From: JBEKSX01 sp049516635
Lineage (GTDB): Bacteria > Bacteroidota > Ignavibacteria > Tepidaquicellales > OLB5
Length of the DNA stretch: 28,993 nt
Direction of reading: 5' to 3'
Assembly: GCA_049516635.1 (NCBI GenBank)
Contig: JBEKSX010000028.1
Span: forward strand, 1 to 28,993
Each line of letters starts with the position of its first letter. Positions within the stretch are counted from its first letter, which is position 1. The notes under the pieces were generated by a model. The model was given only the letters and a program-made list of their open reading frames with translations. It was not told the origin of the DNA and ran no database searches. The translations under genes and the position numbers were made by a program. Shown here piece by piece: positions 1 through 7,688 of the stretch.

Positions 1-1487
1 TCTGAGGTGCGCGTCAATATAGACAGTTGTTTATCTGAATAGCCGAGATGTTTCGCTTCAATGAGAAAGTCTTTTGTAATACCGGATTTATTCGTTCGGG
101 ACTTACGGAAATCATCTATCAATTGTATCTGGTATAAGAACCATTTGTCTATCTTTGACATTTTGTGTATATCGTCGATACTGTAACCGTTGCGTAAAGC
201 CCGTGCTATAGCAAAGAGCCTTCTCGGCGTAGGAGTTTCAATATCCTCACGGATAGTTTCGGTACGCGATGAGTTTAACACGAGTCCGTATTTACCGATC
301 TGAAGCATTCGGATGGCTTTCTGCAGGACTTCGGGAAAGCTTCTGCCAATAGCCATCACTTCACCTACACTTTTCATTTTACTTCCGATCTGTTCATCGA
401 CACCGGAAAATTTTGCAAAGTCCCAGCGGGGAATTTTCAAAGCTACATAATCAAGGGCTGGCTCGAAGCATGAATATGTTTTTTTTGTAATGGAGTTCTT
501 CAGTTCTGTCAGTTTATAGCCAAGAGCAAGCTTGGCAGCGGCATATGCCAGCGGATAACCCGTTACTTTGGATGCAAGAGCCGATGAACGAGATAACCGT
601 GCATTCACCTCGATGATGCGGTAATCCAGACTCTGGGTGTTCAATGCAAACTGAATATTGCATTCTCCGACTATTTTAAAGTGCCGTATTGCCTGCAGTG
701 AAATATCCCTCAGCATTTGATACTCGGTATTGGAAAGAGTTTGTGAAGGAGCAATGACGATGCTCTCGCCAGTGTGGACTCCGAGGGGGTCGAAATTTTC
801 CATGTTGCAGACCGTGATGCAATTATCGGATGAATCCCTGACAACCTCGTATTCGACTTCTTTCCACCCGCGAAGGTCTTCCTCTATCAATACCTGCGGC
901 GAATAGGAAAATGCTTCATTGAGAGCACTCCTCAGTTCTTTCTCATCATTGCTGAAGCCGGAACCTAGCCCACCGAGTGAAAAAGCAGAGCGTATTATTA
1001 CGGGGTATCCGATCTCTTTCGCAGCTTTTAATCCATCCTTAAGGTCAGTGACAGCGGAACTCCTGGGTGTTTTTAAATTTATTTTTCTTAATTCTTTTGC
1101 GAAGATTTCCCTATCCTCGGTCATATTGATCGATTGTACGGGGGTTCCCAGTACTTTGACACCGTACTTTTTCAATATTCCTTTGGTGAAAAGAGCAAGT
1201 CCGCAGTTTAAAGCGGTCTGCCCTCCGAAACCGAGGAGAATTGCATCCGGTCTTTCTTTTTTGATTATCTTTTCGACGAAGAATGGGCTTACAGGAAGAA
1301 GATATACTTTATCTGCAAGGTCTTTATCGGTCTGCACGGTAGCAATATTCGGGTTGACCAGAACAATATATTTTTTTTCTTCCTTTAATGCTTTGATAGC
1401 CTGTGAACCTGAATAATCAAATTCACCGGCTTCACCGATCTTTAATGCTCCTGAACCGAGCAGTAGTATTTTTTTTATATCTTTCAA
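1..1487 (-). CDS. carB: carbamoyl-phosphate synthase large subunit, N-terminal part (runs off left edge)
   Basis: Makes carbamoyl phosphate from bicarbonate, ATP and ammonia supplied by CarA, feeding pyrimidine and arginine synthesis in the cytoplasm. About 495 residues are present: the first ATP-grasp (carboxyphosphate) half and the start of the oligomerisation domain. Visible motifs are GSGALKIGEAGEFDYSG near the N-terminus, VNPNIATVQT, the ATP-grasp stretch SLGGLGSGF, ENFDPLGVHTGESIV and IIEVNARLSRSSALASK. The N-terminal wording resembles Bacteroidota and eukaryotic-type CPSase more than E. coli CarB (family knowledge from memory). The start is TTG at 1487: an in-frame stop lies about 20 nt upstream and no ATG or GTG intervenes, which is why an ATG-only search misses this gene. 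It lies 86 nt downstream of carA on the same strand, so a carAB operon is likely. Nothing notable is seen in the 1488-1573 gap. The C-terminal synthetase half lies outside the window. Confidence 0.96.
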   Translation of the reverse strand, partial: MKDIKKILLLGSGALKIGEAGEFDYSGSQAIKALKEEKKYIVLVNPNIATVQTDKDLADKVYLLPVSPFFVEKIIKKERPDAILLGFGGQTALNCGLALFTKGILKKYGVKVLGTPVQSINMTEDREIFAKELRKINLKTPRSSAVTDLKDGLKAAKEIGYPVIIRSAFSLGGLGSGFSNDEKELRSALNEAFSYSPQVLIEEDLRGWKEVEYEVVRDSSDNCITVCNMENFDPLGVHTGESIVIAPSQTLSNTEYQMLRDISLQAIRHFKIVGECNIQFALNTQSLDYRIIEVNARLSRSSALASKVTGYPLAYAAAKLALGYKLTELKNSITKKTYSCFEPALDYVALKIPRWDFAKFSGVDEQIGSKMKSVGEVMAIGRSFPEVLQKAIRMLQIGKYGLVLNSSRTETIREDIETPTPRRLFAIARALRNGYSIDDIHKMSKIDKWFLYQIQLIDDFRKSRTNKSGITKDFLIEAKHLGYSDKQLSILTRTS

Positions 1488-1573
1488 ATAACCAAATCTT
1501 GAAAATTATTTCTCTTAGCAGCAAAGGTTACTCCGCAACTATGGACTGTCCGTATAATCATTTATGTTTTACG

Positions 1574-2671
1574 TTACAGCATATCAACGAACATGTCAAA
1601 AAGCCATCCGGTATCATTAGGACCCGGGGATGACTCCGGATGAAACTGCACTGCAAAAAATGGTTTGCTTTTATGTTTGATACCCTCATTTGTACCGTCA
1701 TTGTTATTATAGAACCATTCCTCCCAGTTACCCGGAAGAGTATTTGTTTTTACAGCGTAACCGTGATTCTGTGAAGTGATGTAACATCTTCCTCTCGGTT
1801 CAATACACGGTTGGTTCTGGGAGCGGTGTCCGAATTTCAGCTTAAATGTATCGGCACCGGCAGATAACCCCATGATCTGGCTGCCCAGGCATATTCCGAA
1901 AATCGGTATTTCCAGTCCAAACGAGTTCTTAATATTTTCAATTGTCTTTCTGCACCGCTTGGGGTCACCAGGTCCATTTGAAATGAAGATACCGCTGAAA
2001 TCAAACCCTGAACTTACAGGGTCATGATCATAAGGCACTCTTATAACTTCCACACCGCGGTTCAGGAAATTTCTGATGATGTTGTTTTTTACGCCGCAAT
2101 CGATGAGCAGTATTTTCTTTCTTGTATTCCTGTTCCATGGTCTGTATATAACCGGTTCATTCACACACACCCCGGAAACAAGATCAGTTTTATTTGGATC
2201 AACAACTTTAAATTTTTCTTTAACAATGGAAGTATTAATTTCCCCCGGCATCACACCTTTCGTACGCAATACCTTAGTGAGTTCACGTGTATCGATACCG
2301 TATATTCCGGGGATGTCATTTTCGTATAACCAGTCATCAAGAGAACGAACTGCATCGAAGTGGCTGTATTCAAAGCTGTAGTTTGAGATTATAACCCCTC
2401 TAACCTGTATCTTATTTGATTCGAATGGTTTTTCCAGCAAATGGCCGGTCGAATCATAATGAAGCGAAGGAATTCCGTAATTGCCAATAAGAGGATAGGT
2501 GAAAGTGAGTATCTGTCCCGAATAGGAAGGATCGGTAAGCGATTCGGGGTATCCCGTCATACCGGTTGTGAAAACGACCTCACCGTCAGTATTACAAAAT
2601 TTACCGAAAGAATATCCTGTGAAGATCTTGCCATTTTCTAAGCGTAGGTTTATTTTTTTCTTCTGCTGCAA
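1574..2671 (-). CDS. carA: carbamoyl-phosphate synthase small (glutaminase) subunit
   Basis: Hydrolyses glutamine and channels ammonia to CarB. 365 residues, the usual family length. The N-terminal CPSase small-chain domain spans about 6-140 (GYPESLTDPSY, GIDTRELTKVLR). A class I glutamine amidotransferase domain spans about 185-365. The catalytic triad is visible: Cys261 in FGICLGSQ, His344 and Glu346 in FHPESS. SNGPGDP at 231-237 forms the oxyanion region. The start codon is TTG: an in-frame stop lies three codons upstream and the next in-frame Met is residue 38, well inside the domain. It is first in a carA-carB transcript and has a good Bacteroidota-type promoter 36 nt upstream. No Shine-Dalgarno sequence is evident. 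Confidence 0.97.
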   Translation of the reverse strand: MQQKKKINLRLENGKIFTGYSFGKFCNTDGEVVFTTGMTGYPESLTDPSYSGQILTFTYPLIGNYGIPSLHYDSTGHLLEKPFESNKIQVRGVIISNYSFEYSHFDAVRSLDDWLYENDIPGIYGIDTRELTKVLRTKGVMPGEINTSIVKEKFKVVDPNKTDLVSGVCVNEPVIYRPWNRNTRKKILLIDCGVKNNIIRNFLNRGVEVIRVPYDHDPVSSGFDFSGIFISNGPGDPKRCRKTIENIKNSFGLEIPIFGICLGSQIMGLSAGADTFKLKFGHRSQNQPCIEPRGRCYITSQNHGYAVKTNTLPGNWEEWFYNNNDGTNEGIKHKSKPFFAVQFHPESSPGPNDTGWLFDMFVDML

Positions 2672-2707
2672 ATACGTATATCAGTTGGAAATCAAAACGG
2701 TTAGACA

Positions 2708-2737
2708 CAAATATATAAAAAAAATAGTCGGATTCAA
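2708..2737 (-). promoter_or_regulatory. Bacteroidota-type promoter for carAB
   Basis: On the minus strand, TTG (2737-2735), 19 nt, then TATATTTG (2715-2708). This exactly matches the TAnnTTTG -7 consensus of Bacteroidota housekeeping promoters. The distance to the carA TTG start is 36 nt. Prediction only; no hairpin or attenuator is obvious in the leader. Confidence 0.6.
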
Positions 2738-2828
2738 AAGGAGAAAGGGATTTCACTTCAAAAGATAAATAAGGGTACCAAGAACCAAAGGTGTCCAAAT
2801 ATTAGTAATAATTCTTGATAATGTCCAA

Positions 2829-2876
2829 AACCCCCCTGTGTCCCCCCTTTGATTAAAGGGGGGACACAGGGGGGTT
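2829..2876. repeat. perfect palindrome, 22-bp arms and 4-nt loop; REP/MITE-like candidate
   Basis: The left arm (2829-2850) is AA, six C, TGTGT, six C, TTT. The loop is GATT (2851-2854) and the right arm (2855-2876) is the exact reverse complement. Each arm also carries an internal direct repeat of a six-base homopolymer. Its GC content contrasts sharply with the AT-rich surroundings. There is no T tract on either side, so it does not look like a simple terminator. It resembles the dispersed palindromic elements found between genes in many environmental bacteria. Only one copy is in the window, so repetitiveness is inferred. Confidence 0.7.
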
Positions 2877-3155
2877 AGAAGTAAAATAATTACTAAATGT
2901 CATATTCATTTGTTATTTAATAAAGTAAAATGAATATTATTCATGCAAATTCATTTTGAAACTGTGCCTTTTGTCAGAGATTAAGAAGATATATCTAACA
3001 TTATGAAGATATTTGGATGATGTAAATAATACTTATATTAAAGGTCCAGATCGCTTACAACGTCTTAAATTTAAGAAAATGAAGCCCAACAGATAGTATA
3101 AAATAACAGTTTTTTATATTATTTTTTCTTCCTTATACTATCAAATTTTTTTTCG

Positions 3156-3163
3156 TATCTTTA
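3156..3163 (+). promoter_or_regulatory. candidate -7 element (TATCTTTA) directly before plsC
   Basis: TATCTTTA matches TAnnTTTG at 7 of 8 positions and ends 5 nt before the plsC ATG, which would place the transcription start at or next to the start codon. The upstream box at the same spacing as other promoters here is TTA (3133-3135) rather than TTG. Confidence 0.4.
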
Positions 3164-3168
3164 TATAC

Positions 3169-3855
3169 ATGAACTGGGCTAAGAACTTAGTTTTTGCTAT
3201 CTTCTCTATTATCATAGCCTTACTGACTCTAATTTTTAGCCCTGTTGACTACAAAGGCAAAGTTTCTAATTTCCTCCTAAAGATCTGGACTAATTTTACT
3301 CTTTTTTTATATGCAGTTAAGGTTATTGTTTCCGGAAGCGAAAATATAAGTTCTTCTGCGGGTAAAATTTTTATATCAAATCACGCCAGCTATTTGGATA
3401 TATTTGTTCTTCTTGCTAAAGTCCCGAATAACATAAGGATGATATATAAAAGAGAGCTGACACGCATGCCTTTGATAGGATGGGCGATGCTGGCAGCGGG
3501 GTTCGTTCCGATTGACAGAAGAAATGCACGGTCCGCTATGCATTCCCTCGATAAAGCCGCAAAGAAGATAAGGAGAGGAATATCGTTCGTTATATTTCCC
3601 GAAGGCACCAGAAGCGAAGACGGGAATGTAGGAGAATTTAAGAGGGGGCTCTTTGTTCTCGCAGAGAAAACCGAAGCAGACATCATACCCCTTTCGATAA
3701 GCGGTTCGAATATCCTGATGCCGAGAGACACTAACAGAGTAAAACCGGGTTCTGTGAACCTCGTAATAGGGAAGCCTTTGAAATTTAAAAAAGAAAAAGA
3801 ATTTTTAAACGAGATCAGAGATACAGTTATTTCAAATTTACAGAAAGCGGGATAA
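3169..3855 (+). CDS. plsC: 1-acyl-sn-glycerol-3-phosphate acyltransferase (PlsC family)
   Basis: Transfers an acyl chain to lysophosphatidic acid to give phosphatidic acid at the inner membrane, an early phospholipid step. 228 residues. A hydrophobic N-terminal anchor spans about 7-24. The acyltransferase motif I NHASYLD (71-77) carries the catalytic His72 and Asp77, and motif III FPEGTRSEDG begins at 143. The PIDRRNA stretch (114-120) fits motif II. The start is ATG with no Shine-Dalgarno sequence; a -7-like promoter element sits 5 nt upstream, suggesting a near-leaderless mRNA. It is followed after 3 nt by gatC, so the two are probably cotranscribed. Related lysophospholipid acyltransferases cannot be excluded on motifs alone. 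Confidence 0.92.
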   Translation: MNWAKNLVFAIFSIIIALLTLIFSPVDYKGKVSNFLLKIWTNFTLFLYAVKVIVSGSENISSSAGKIFISNHASYLDIFVLLAKVPNNIRMIYKRELTRMPLIGWAMLAAGFVPIDRRNARSAMHSLDKAAKKIRRGISFVIFPEGTRSEDGNVGEFKRGLFVLAEKTEADIIPLSISGSNILMPRDTNRVKPGSVNLVIGKPLKFKKEKEFLNEIRDTVISNLQKAG

Positions 3856-3858
3856 GCA

Positions 3859-4152
3859 ATGGCTGTAACATTAGAAGATGTTGAACATATTGCACAGCTG
3901 GCAAAATTAAAATTCTCGGCTGCAGAAAAGATCAAACTGCAGATAGAGCTTAATACAGTTCTGGATTATATCGATAAGCTCAATGAACTCAACCTTGAGA
4001 ACGTGGAACCTCTTGAAAACATTAATGAGTCACTCGAGAATGTTCTGAGAGAAGATGAAAAGGGACCATGCTTAACCCGCGAAGAAGCTTTGAAAAATGC
4101 ACCTGCAAAAACGGAGAATTTTTTCAAGGTTCCCAAGGTACTGGATAAATAA
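3859..4152 (+). CDS. gatC: Asp-tRNA(Asn)/Glu-tRNA(Gln) amidotransferase subunit C
   Basis: Small subunit of the GatCAB transamidase, which converts mischarged Glu-tRNA(Gln), and in some species Asp-tRNA(Asn), to the amide form. 97 residues, normal for GatC. Family features are VEHIAQLAKLKFSAAE near the N-terminus, the LNTVLDYIDKLNELN helix and the C-terminal FFKVPKVLD. It lies 3 nt after plsC. gatA and gatB are not in the window, as is common for dispersed gat genes. Its presence implies that the organism makes Gln-tRNA (and possibly Asn-tRNA) indirectly. Confidence 0.95.
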   Translation: MAVTLEDVEHIAQLAKLKFSAAEKIKLQIELNTVLDYIDKLNELNLENVEPLENINESLENVLREDEKGPCLTREEALKNAPAKTENFFKVPKVLDK

Positions 4153-4153
4153 T

Positions 4154-4189
4154 CAATTTACAATTATCAATGTGCAATATTTGATAATT
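4154..4189. repeat. four in-phase CAAT-heptamers overlapping a 9-bp inverted repeat
   Basis: Four consecutive 7-mers begin with CAAT (CAATTTA, CAATTAT, CAATGTG, CAATATT; 4154-4181). The same segment contains the inverted repeat AATTATCAA (4162-4170) and TTGATAATT (4181-4189) with a 10-nt loop. It sits in the 86-nt gap between gatC and kdsB. It could be a decayed minisatellite or a weak hairpin; no function is evident. Confidence 0.5.
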
Positions 4190-4238
4190 AAATTAATCAA
4201 GTATATGAAAGTGACTAATAGAATTAAATATCATTTTT

Positions 4239-4967
4239 TTGAGTAAACCAAGGATCATAGGAATAATTCCTGCCAGGTATGATTCGACGAGACTTCCCGG
4301 CAAACCGCTTATAAAGATAAACGGCAAACCGATGATACAGCATGTATGGGAGCGTTCCAGAAGATCAAAGCTGATAGGACGATTGTTCGTTGCAACCGAT
4401 GATAGAAGGATATATGATGCAGTTCGTGAATTCGGCGGTAAAGCAGTCATGACCTCAAAAAAACGTCAAAGCGGAACAGACAGGATAGGGGAAGCAGCCA
4501 AAAAATTAAAATGTAAGATAATAGTTAACATTCAGGGGGATGAACCGTTAATTGATCATAGAAACATAGACAGAGCCATCAAACCGCTTCTAGCGGACAA
4601 GAAGCTGAATGTTTCTACTCTGGGATACGAAATTACCAATTCGGATGAAATAGGTAATCCGAATGTCGTAAAGGTTGTTTTTAACAAGAATTACGAAGCT
4701 TTATATTTTTCAAGATACCCCTTGCCTTATAACAGAGACGGCTCTATGAAGGTCAAATATTATAAGCATATAGGATTATATGTATATAGACGTGATTATT
4801 TATTAAAGCTGATCAGGATGAAACAGTCAGAACTTGAAGAAGCGGAAAAGCTTGAACAGCTTCGCATTTTACAGAATGGAGAAAAGATAAAGGTCGTATT
4901 GACAGATATAGATTCACATTCGATAGATACTGAAGAGGATCTGCAGGAATTGCAGATCGGTCATTAG
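4239..4967 (+). CDS. kdsB: 3-deoxy-manno-octulosonate cytidylyltransferase
   Basis: Activates Kdo with CTP to CMP-Kdo for the LPS inner core. 242 residues, close to the usual 245-250. The nucleotidyltransferase signature IPARYDSTRLPGKPL is at 10-24, followed by SGTDRI and the metal-binding QGDEPLI, then FSRYPLPY. The start is TTG at 4239, giving MSKPRIIGIIPAR; no in-frame ATG or GTG lies between it and the upstream stop. The following gene, pyrG, makes the CTP that KdsB uses; the 29-nt gap fits a kdsB-pyrG operon. Confidence 0.95.
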   Translation: MSKPRIIGIIPARYDSTRLPGKPLIKINGKPMIQHVWERSRRSKLIGRLFVATDDRRIYDAVREFGGKAVMTSKKRQSGTDRIGEAAKKLKCKIIVNIQGDEPLIDHRNIDRAIKPLLADKKLNVSTLGYEITNSDEIGNPNVVKVVFNKNYEALYFSRYPLPYNRDGSMKVKYYKHIGLYVYRRDYLLKLIRMKQSELEEAEKLEQLRILQNGEKIKVVLTDIDSHSIDTEEDLQELQIGH

Positions 4968-4996
4968 CGAATAACAAATTTTTTATTGAAAATATA

Positions 4997-6610
4997 TTGA
5001 AAAAGACAAAATACATATTTTTAACAGGTGGTGTGGTTTCCTCGCTGGGTAAGGGAATATCCGCTTCATCGTTGGGATTACTCCTGAAGTCAAGGGGACT
5101 TCGTGTCACTATTCAGAAATTCGATCCTTATATCAATGTTGATCCGGGAACCATGAATCCGTTCCAGCACGGTGAAGTATACGTTACCGATGACGGTGCC
5201 GAAACAGACCTCGATCTCGGACATTATGAAAGATTCCTCGATATGAACATGACGCGGTTCAATAATACAACAACAGGACAGGTTTATAATGAGGTTATCA
5301 CAAGAGAAAGGAGAGGGGACTATCTCGGAGCAACCGTACAGGTGGTTCCTCATATAACTGACGAGATAAAAAGGCGTATGACCGAGCTTGAAAAAAATAA
5401 CGGCTATGATGTTATATTGACCGAGATAGGCGGTACGGTAGGTGATATCGAATCCCTTCCGTTTTTAGAAGCGATGAGGCAGTTCATGCAGAAGGTCGGC
5501 AGGGAGAATTCACTTTCGATCCATCTGACGCTTGTTCCATTCATCGAATCAGCAGGGGAGATAAAGACCAAACCCACACAGCACAGCGTAAAGACACTTC
5601 TCGAAATCGGGATACAGCCGGATATTTTGATATGCAGAAGCAGGAGAGGTTTATCCGACGAAATAAAAGAGAAAATAGCATTGTTCTGCAACGTGCAGAA
5701 AGACTGTGTAATTTCAGCACGTGACGTGGAGTCGATCTACGAGGTCCCGCTGGAACTTTCAAAGGAACGACTTGATGAAATAGTAATTTCAAAGATGCGC
5801 ATAAAAGCAGGCAAGCCAAATCTTGCTAAATGGAAAAGGATAGTACAAAGGATAAAATCACCTAAGAGATCGGTGACAATAGGTATTTGCGGTAAATATA
5901 ATAATGTCCCGGATGCATATAAGAGTATTATGGAAGCATTTATACATGCAGGGGCGGAAAATGATGCAAGAGTGAATATTAAATGGATCTCTGCGCAGGA
6001 CCTCGAAGGGAAAGAAAAACCAGAAAAATATCTATCGGGAATAGAGGGATTACTTATTCCTTACGGTTTCGGGCAGCGCGGAATAGAAGGAAAGATAAGA
6101 GCCATCAGATATGTCCGCGAACACAAAATACCGTTTCTGGGAATATGCCTGGGACTGCAGTGTGCGGTGGTTGAATTTGCACGCCATGTCTGCAAACTAA
6201 AAGATGCGAACAGTGCAGAATTCAAGCTTACGAAGAATAACGTAATCGACCTGATGGCAGAACAGAAAGGGATCACGGAGAAAGGGGGAACAATGAGGCT
6301 CGGCTCTTATCCCTGTGCCGTAAAGAAAAATACGAAAGCGTTTGAATGTTATAAGAAAGTAAATATTGCCGAAAGACACCGCCACAGGTATGAAGTGAAT
6401 AATAAATTCCGGAAAGTACTGGAAGATGCAGGAATGGTATTCTCAGGTATTTATGTACAGAAAGACCTTGTAGAGATAATCGAGCTTCCGAAGCACCCTT
6501 GGTTTGTTGCATGTCAGTTCCATCCCGAATTGAAATCGAGGTTGACTAATGCACATCCGCTGTTCAGAGAATTTGTTAAAGCAAGCTTGAAGTATAAGAA
6601 GAAGAGATAA
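4997..6610 (+). CDS. pyrG: CTP synthase (glutamine-hydrolysing)
   Basis: Converts UTP to CTP using ATP and glutamine-derived ammonia. 537 residues, standard length. The N-terminal amidoligase domain (1 to about 270) has the P-loop GGVVSSLGKGI (11-21), KFDPYINVDPGTMNP and TEIGGTVGDIES. The C-terminal class I glutaminase domain has the nucleophile Cys384 in GICLG, His509 and Glu511 in FHPEL, and GGTMRLG. The start is TTG at 4997. One oddity: the oxyanion-loop motif, usually PGGFG, reads PYGFG here (Tyr356); the codon is TAC at 6061-6063. The neighbour kdsB consumes CTP. Confidence 0.97.
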   Translation: MKKTKYIFLTGGVVSSLGKGISASSLGLLLKSRGLRVTIQKFDPYINVDPGTMNPFQHGEVYVTDDGAETDLDLGHYERFLDMNMTRFNNTTTGQVYNEVITRERRGDYLGATVQVVPHITDEIKRRMTELEKNNGYDVILTEIGGTVGDIESLPFLEAMRQFMQKVGRENSLSIHLTLVPFIESAGEIKTKPTQHSVKTLLEIGIQPDILICRSRRGLSDEIKEKIALFCNVQKDCVISARDVESIYEVPLELSKERLDEIVISKMRIKAGKPNLAKWKRIVQRIKSPKRSVTIGICGKYNNVPDAYKSIMEAFIHAGAENDARVNIKWISAQDLEGKEKPEKYLSGIEGLLIPYGFGQRGIEGKIRAIRYVREHKIPFLGICLGLQCAVVEFARHVCKLKDANSAEFKLTKNNVIDLMAEQKGITEKGGTMRLGSYPCAVKKNTKAFECYKKVNIAERHRHRYEVNNKFRKVLEDAGMVFSGIYVQKDLVEIIELPKHPWFVACQFHPELKSRLTNAHPLFREFVKASLKYKKKR

Positions 6611-6627
6611 TTACATTAGATACTAAG

Positions 6628-6710
6628 GCGGCAGAAAATTTTTTAAATCACGTTCTTGTCATTTCCGAATGGATAATGACAAATAAATTGATGAATATTT
6701 TCTAAGCCGC
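6628..6710. repeat. nested inverted repeats between convergent pyrG and ccmCD
   Basis: The inner hairpin 6656-6682 is TTGTCATT-TCC, loop GAAT, GGA-T-AATGACAA: 11 bp with one bulged base. It is enclosed by AGAAAAT/ATTTTCT (6633-6639, 6697-6703) and GCGGC/GCCGC (6628-6632, 6706-6710). The position between two convergent genes suits a bidirectional terminator, but no good T tract follows the inner stem. A palindromic intergenic repeat is the alternative. Confidence 0.5.
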
Positions 6711-6712
6711 TT

Positions 6713-6838
6713 TTACCTTTTTTCGAGCTTTTTCAGCTTCCTGTCAATAGAAGTCATGTAATAAAATATTCCTATCCAGATCAATAAAGTAATTATCAGT
6801 ACTACGTAGTAAGAATTTTGTTCTAAAAATTTTTCCAT
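6713..6838 (-). CDS. ccmD: CcmD-like small membrane protein
   Basis: A 41-residue ORF: MEKFLEQNSYYVV, then one strongly hydrophobic helix of about 17 residues (positions 11-27), then a short basic tail rich in Lys and Arg (IDRKLKKLEKR). It starts 6 nt after the ccmC stop on the same strand. Length, topology (one transmembrane helix with a basic cytoplasmic end) and position match CcmD, which helps CcmC hand haem to the chaperone CcmE. Sequence conservation in CcmD is low, so the call rests on context and shape. Confidence 0.75.
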   Translation of the reverse strand: MEKFLEQNSYYVVLIITLLIWIGIFYYMTSIDRKLKKLEKR

Positions 6839-6844
6839 ATATAT

Positions 6845-7492
6845 TTATAAATTCTTTGATAATTCAATTTTAGCCAGCCTTATCTTCAAGTTCAGCATCC
6901 AGTAGAACAATGCTGTAAACCCTGCGAGAGAACTTAGGAATATCAGAAGCATACCTGTGTCCATATTTATCTTTCCCCTGGCATTGATAATCGGGTCAGG
7001 ATGGAGAGATTCGACGATACGTGGTAAAATAAATATGAAAAAGGGTACTGTAATGAAAGACAGTATCGCATAAACTGATGCCAGTCTTGCCCTGGTATCT
7101 TCTGATTCCACAGCACTTCTCAATGCAAAGTAAGCACCATAGATCAAAAGCAGGAGGAAGATAGAGGTCTGCCTCGGGTCCCAGTTCCAGAAAGTGCCCC
7201 AATTAAATTTTGCCCACACCGCACCTGTAACGGTAGCAAGGATACAGAATAATAAACCCAGACCTGCTGCAGCAGAAGCTTTGTAATCATACAGAATATC
7301 CTTATGACGCAGATACTGTATGCTGTATATCATTGCCATGAGGAATGCAAGCACTGTCACCCATGCTGTTGGTACATGGAAATACAATACTCTGGCTCTA
7401 TCACCGAGAGCAGGTATGTATGGGATAGGATATAATAAAGCGAAACAGATCACAGCACACATCCACAGGAATAAAATTATTTTTAACTTCAT
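6845..7492 (-). CDS. ccmC: haem exporter / cytochrome c maturation protein CcmC
   Basis: Inner-membrane haem-handling protein of system I cytochrome c maturation. 215 residues with six hydrophobic segments. The tryptophan-rich WWD motif WGTFWNWDPRQTS is at 98-110. The flanking haem-ligand histidines are His39 (YFHVP) and His164 (SLHPDP), matching the family pattern. ATG start with no clear Shine-Dalgarno sequence. A ccmD-like gene follows 6 nt later. ccmA, ccmB, ccmE and ccmF are not adjacent: upstream is an unrelated secreted-protein gene and downstream the convergent pyrG. Confidence 0.93.
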   Translation of the reverse strand: MKLKIILFLWMCAVICFALLYPIPYIPALGDRARVLYFHVPTAWVTVLAFLMAMIYSIQYLRHKDILYDYKASAAAGLGLLFCILATVTGAVWAKFNWGTFWNWDPRQTSIFLLLLIYGAYFALRSAVESEDTRARLASVYAILSFITVPFFIFILPRIVESLHPDPIINARGKINMDTGMLLIFLSSLAGFTALFYWMLNLKIRLAKIELSKNL

Positions 7493-7602
7493 ATTAATAT
7501 TTATTCTAAAAAGTTTTTAAACATACCAAAAATTATACATTAATAAAAAACAAAAAAACGAGATACGGGATAAATTGATGAATAATAAAAGAATTAAAAG
7601 TA

Positions 7603-7630
7603 AAGGCTTAAAGTGTAAGCTTTAAGCCTT
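7603..7630 (-). terminator. hairpin after the type IX cargo genes, likely terminator
   Basis: Perfect 11-bp stem AAGGCTTAAAG / CTTTAAGCCTT (7603-7613, 7620-7630) with a 6-nt loop. Read on the minus strand it lies 58 nt downstream of the stop at 7689 and is followed by a T-rich run ending TTCTTTT. It would end transcription of the two cargo genes before ccmC. Confidence 0.6.
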
Positions 7631-7688
7631 AGGAAGTAAACTGTGATAGTAATCAATTATACTTTTCTGAATAACAGATGATGACCAA

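Larger units (their letters stand above)
2672..3168. other. 497-nt divergent intergenic region between carA and plsC
   Basis: Very AT-rich and without a credible gene. It contains the carA promoter (2708-2737), a G/C-rich perfect palindrome (2829-2876) and a -7-like element directly before plsC (3156-3163). The octamer ATTACTAA on the right of the palindrome has its inverse on the left, so the repeat unit may be longer than the hairpin. I see nothing else. Confidence 0.7.

Noticed and set aside
919..1416. 165-codon open frame on the plus strand
   Set aside because: It lies entirely antisense to carB, whose motifs are clear; the translated product has no recognisable feature.
2601..2798. Short minus-strand frame overlapping the carA start
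   Set aside because: It uses a different frame over the carA promoter and N-terminus; no motif.
5090..6512. Several minus-strand frames of 70-95 codons within pyrG
   Set aside because: Antisense shadows of a fully conserved gene.
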